DNA of 64,000 nucleotides from Endozoicomonas_A sp049275935 (lineage in GTDB: Bacteria; Pseudomonadota; Gammaproteobacteria; Pseudomonadales; Endozoicomonadaceae), in NCBI RefSeq assembly GCF_049275935.1, contig NZ_CP184830.1, positions 4,030,001-4,094,000 of the forward strand. The letters are read 5' to 3'. A program made the translations under genes and the position numbers. The notes below the pieces were generated by a model. The model saw only the letters and a list, made by a program, of their open reading frames with translations. It made no database searches and was not told where the DNA came from. Below, one piece after another: positions 62,501-64,000 of the stretch. The first letter of the stretch is position 1. Every line of letters begins with the position of its first letter.

Positions 62501-64000
62501 AAAGGACGACAGGATTCGGGAACTTGAAGAAGCTGAGGTTGAATTCAGGAGCGAGATTGAAAAAGCCAATCAAAGAACGCAGGAAAAGCAACAGAAAGTG
62601 GTTGCGCTTAGCCAGAATGTCGATGATCAAGTTCGTGCTATTGAAAAGCTCACGCACAGAGTTCAACAACTGCTCCCTGAGAAAGAATTGAGTGACAATA
62701 AAGTCATTGAGTTGGAAGAGAGAGTTCAGTTAATTGCCCGGGAGCGAGATGAAGCAAAGCAAATGCTTCTGAAAGCTGAGAAAAATTTACGAAGCGGTAG
62801 TGATGCCGCAGAGATTGAGAAAGCTCAATGGGAAAACCAGCTCAGGGATTCAAGATCCAGAGTGTCTGATCTGGAAAGTCGTCTTAAAGAGACCGAAAAG
62901 AAAAGAGACCACTTTCAATCAGAGTCAGATGCTCTTGCTCATGATAGAGATCAGGTGAAGAAGCAGCTTCAGGAGCTTCAGCTCAATGCAGAAAGTCTGA
63001 AAAGTCAGCATTCCCTTGAGATGGAAAGGCTCATCCGGGAGCGAGATGAGTTTAAGCTAAAGGTCGAGGCACTGGAGCAAAAGGCAGAAGTTGCTTCAGC
63101 TGACTGGGATAAAGAAAAAGTCAGAATTGAGGAGGCCAGGAAAAAACTGTTTGCTGATTTGAAAAACCAGCATGACCAGCTGGTTGAAACAAAAAAACGA
63201 CTTGATCAGCAACTTCTTGCGTCTCAGGAGGAGGTCAGGAAGACAAAGCTTGAGCTATCCCATAAAGACGCCACTCTCGAACAGAAAGAACAAAACATTG
63301 AGCGTGTAAATAACCAGTTGATTACGTTGAAAAACAGTCTTGAGGAAAGTCAAACCAGGGTGTTGTCTCTGGAGGGTGAGGCTACCGAACTGGGCACACA
63401 ATATGGAAGGTTGGAGCTGGAAGTAAAAAGATTGACGCAAGAGAGGGATCAGGCTCATAGCGCTTCCTTAAAGCAGAATGAGGAGCTGTGCCTTCTGCGA
63501 GGCAGTCTTGAAGAGGCAGAAACCACCCTGGAGTCTCTGAAAAAGCAGCTTAACGATGAGCAAAGTGAGAAGTCACTGGAGTTTGCTGATCTTAAAAGAG
63601 AGATTCGTCTGGCTAAAGAAAACAGGGACCACTTTAAATCGCTTTCCGAGACAGCGGAAGAACAAAGAAAAATAAAGGATACAAGGGTTAGCGAACTGGA
63701 AGCCCTGTTGAGGGATAGCCAAAAAGAGGCTCACAGCTTAAAGGGTATGGTTGATGATCTGGGTGTCAAACAGGAAAGGGCGTTGAAAGAGGCTCAAGTT
63801 TACAGCAGTCAGCTTGAAAAAGATCTGGCTTTTCAGGAAAGCAGGCATAAGCATGAAGCTTCGGGTTGGGAAGAAGAAAGGCAGCGTCTTACCAGCTCGC
63901 ACAAAGAGATCGTCGTTGATCTTAAAGAGCAGTTGCAAAAACTCCAGCATCTGAAAAATGATGTTGATAACCGGGTTTCAAAGCTTGAACTGGAAGGTAA
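59589..64000 (+). CDS. Giant coiled-coil protein, C-terminus outside window
   Basis: The frame is open from ATG 59589 to the window edge, 1,470 codons without a stop. Residues 1-80 are Ser/His/Gln-rich (MDHRSSGIGIPHSQHLNSTS). About 85-250 is a folded helical region (WRFKMPANRQQLETGLNG, LKRYELDKMNREVLALAEFY). From about residue 265 it is continuous heptad coiled coil, rich in Glu, Gln, Lys, Leu and Ser, in the style of eukaryotic myosin tails or tethering proteins. There is no signal peptide. No domain can be named, and the C-terminal end that might reveal its role is not seen. Confidence 0.85.
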   Translation, partial: MDHRSSGIGIPHSQHLNSTSVHGSQTSEEQTSHGVGSVQLPNKLLQGDRPITTPIGDRDISHVDVGTPSIPKPHNMICRAYARPVSQVADHTLFRLRESIRSETVKTADRKTRLQMAERLGRVHDVLGWRFKMPANRQQLETGLNGNNGPLMTLAMAQSMLHQIEVLQTGVADAITASGQSKEAWAWGLLKRYELDKMNREVLALAEFYCRHSPELTNPEEISSPSENDPFLGHIFAENSLGTPPLVPTLATPRPPDGPVLSTRSFELSRAQQELRCLREEKEELGNELQQTRNQLTELKEAVEVLKQKEKRVPEGFSERLSELEKEQSELKDELSERDRQLREEQYRIVSTHGSPIGSSELLSAETFDSDDRLDELEALNSQLQARMKEQTRMLADNGVTLSELQKQVVDSGQKIDALQSQLQAAHLNHQQMGQEAVSALEQKDQLVLRLRQEYLESYQSVENELNQERARLAELQQSYQNAQERVADLFRQNGLLQLDIKALNKDLEAQKQADSAGVAQLESQVKELTKYRDRWVLDHVDITGKKRQVEEKAKQLEEQLNLIEENHKQKLDQLQRKFEEADSRAHSAEQSLFVLEGDHKGVLAREEDLKKALTDTKRELREKVEELEQQQSEFEEKARSLKEIHLERQKYDDEIKDLQQTLVEHKDQAQEEKAKLEASLLTKQAELEDLQVEYEQDLKGLEALNEQLDIARAEITSLKEQLQSLRLEQSNGSQESQSHEAEMAQIAEQLRVAEQKHQKEKADLESEVESARISEQQVQIQLTDKERELNELQSRLQSTERELREKIVSLENDLRSKEEDLSQRDQALVIERRKVQELTVKSDGLEEEKDKLESSLAALRGELETAQRATRSSKEEVTEYIRQLQAAENIAEKLQSKLDEAKSKEREARERSAIADESIPKLQETSERYHRELQLSQQEVNRLKDLLTGKEDELAEAKIRENSLSSSILAKDDRIRELEEAEVEFRSEIEKANQRTQEKQQKVVALSQNVDDQVRAIEKLTHRVQQLLPEKELSDNKVIELEERVQLIARERDEAKQMLLKAEKNLRSGSDAAEIEKAQWENQLRDSRSRVSDLESRLKETEKKRDHFQSESDALAHDRDQVKKQLQELQLNAESLKSQHSLEMERLIRERDEFKLKVEALEQKAEVASADWDKEKVRIEEARKKLFADLKNQHDQLVETKKRLDQQLLASQEEVRKTKLELSHKDATLEQKEQNIERVNNQLITLKNSLEESQTRVLSLEGEATELGTQYGRLELEVKRLTQERDQAHSASLKQNEELCLLRGSLEEAETTLESLKKQLNDEQSEKSLEFADLKREIRLAKENRDHFKSLSETAEEQRKIKDTRVSELEALLRDSQKEAHSLKGMVDDLGVKQERALKEAQVYSSQLEKDLAFQESRHKHEASGWEEERQRLTSSHKEIVVDLKEQLQKLQHLKNDVDNRVSKLELEG

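Noticed and set aside
59589..64000. Giant coiled coil as an SMC or phage tape-measure protein
   Set aside because: No Walker A motif at the N-terminus, no hydrophobic tape-measure segments and no phage genes nearby.

Overview
The window looks like chromosome of an Endozoicomonas-like gammaproteobacterium (Oceanospirillales, marine-invertebrate symbiont lineage). The basis is moderate GC, gammaproteobacterial housekeeping genes (ald, elaA, nagD, sodB, a leucine-degradation operon) and many eukaryotic-like proteins (F-box/WD40, RING/TRAF, Ser/Thr kinases, a giant coiled coil) among decayed mobile DNA. The assignment is inference from gene content; no rRNA or tRNA gene was seen.

Layout. 1-2,770: end of a DUF3301 gene, a broken small ORF, alanine dehydrogenase and an ElaA-type acetyltransferase. 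2,841-14,012: on the minus strand a leucine/isovalerate catabolic operon (liuA-liuB-liuC-liuD-liuE-aacS, several ATGA-type overlaps) followed by mmsA, with a hemerythrin-like gene broken by a TGA on the plus strand. 14,279-21,250: F-box/WD40 protein, TetR regulator, small XRE locus with a twin operator, nagD, acyltransferase, ABM monooxygenase, HNH nuclease and the right end of a TnpB element.

21,240-48,742 is the most unusual part. It is a tandem array of an unrecognised family of about 1,080 residues: three full-length copies (E, F, G), an internally deleted frameshifted copy (A), a copy fused to a signal-peptide-bearing domain (B), a copy with the promoter and two segments deleted (C), a gene keeping only the family's N-terminal header on another body (D), and a 3' stub cut by the TnpB element. 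Copies A, D, E, F and G carry a promoter matching the RpoE/AlgU (sigma-E) consensus: GGAACTT, exactly 15 nt, then GTCTAA or GTCAAA, followed by a near-identical leader. A matching promoter lies at a similar distance upstream of the F-box/WD40 gene. I infer a candidate envelope-stress-controlled set of host-directed proteins. A secreted RING/TRAF-like protein precedes the array, and two tandem eukaryotic-type kinases with an unusual C-lobe insertion follow it. Between copies A and B lies a graveyard of a type I restriction locus (hsdR, fic and hsdS remnants) plus an intact HigBA-like toxin-antitoxin pair.

52,600-57,200 holds a REP-associated transposase, a T-rich tandem repeat, a FitAB/VapBC-type toxin-antitoxin pair, an IS3-family remnant carrying a small inserted element with a CTAG target duplication, and sodB. 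57,497-64,000 holds a membrane-anchored coiled-coil protein, a probable lipoprotein, and the first 1,470 codons of a giant coiled-coil protein that runs off the window.
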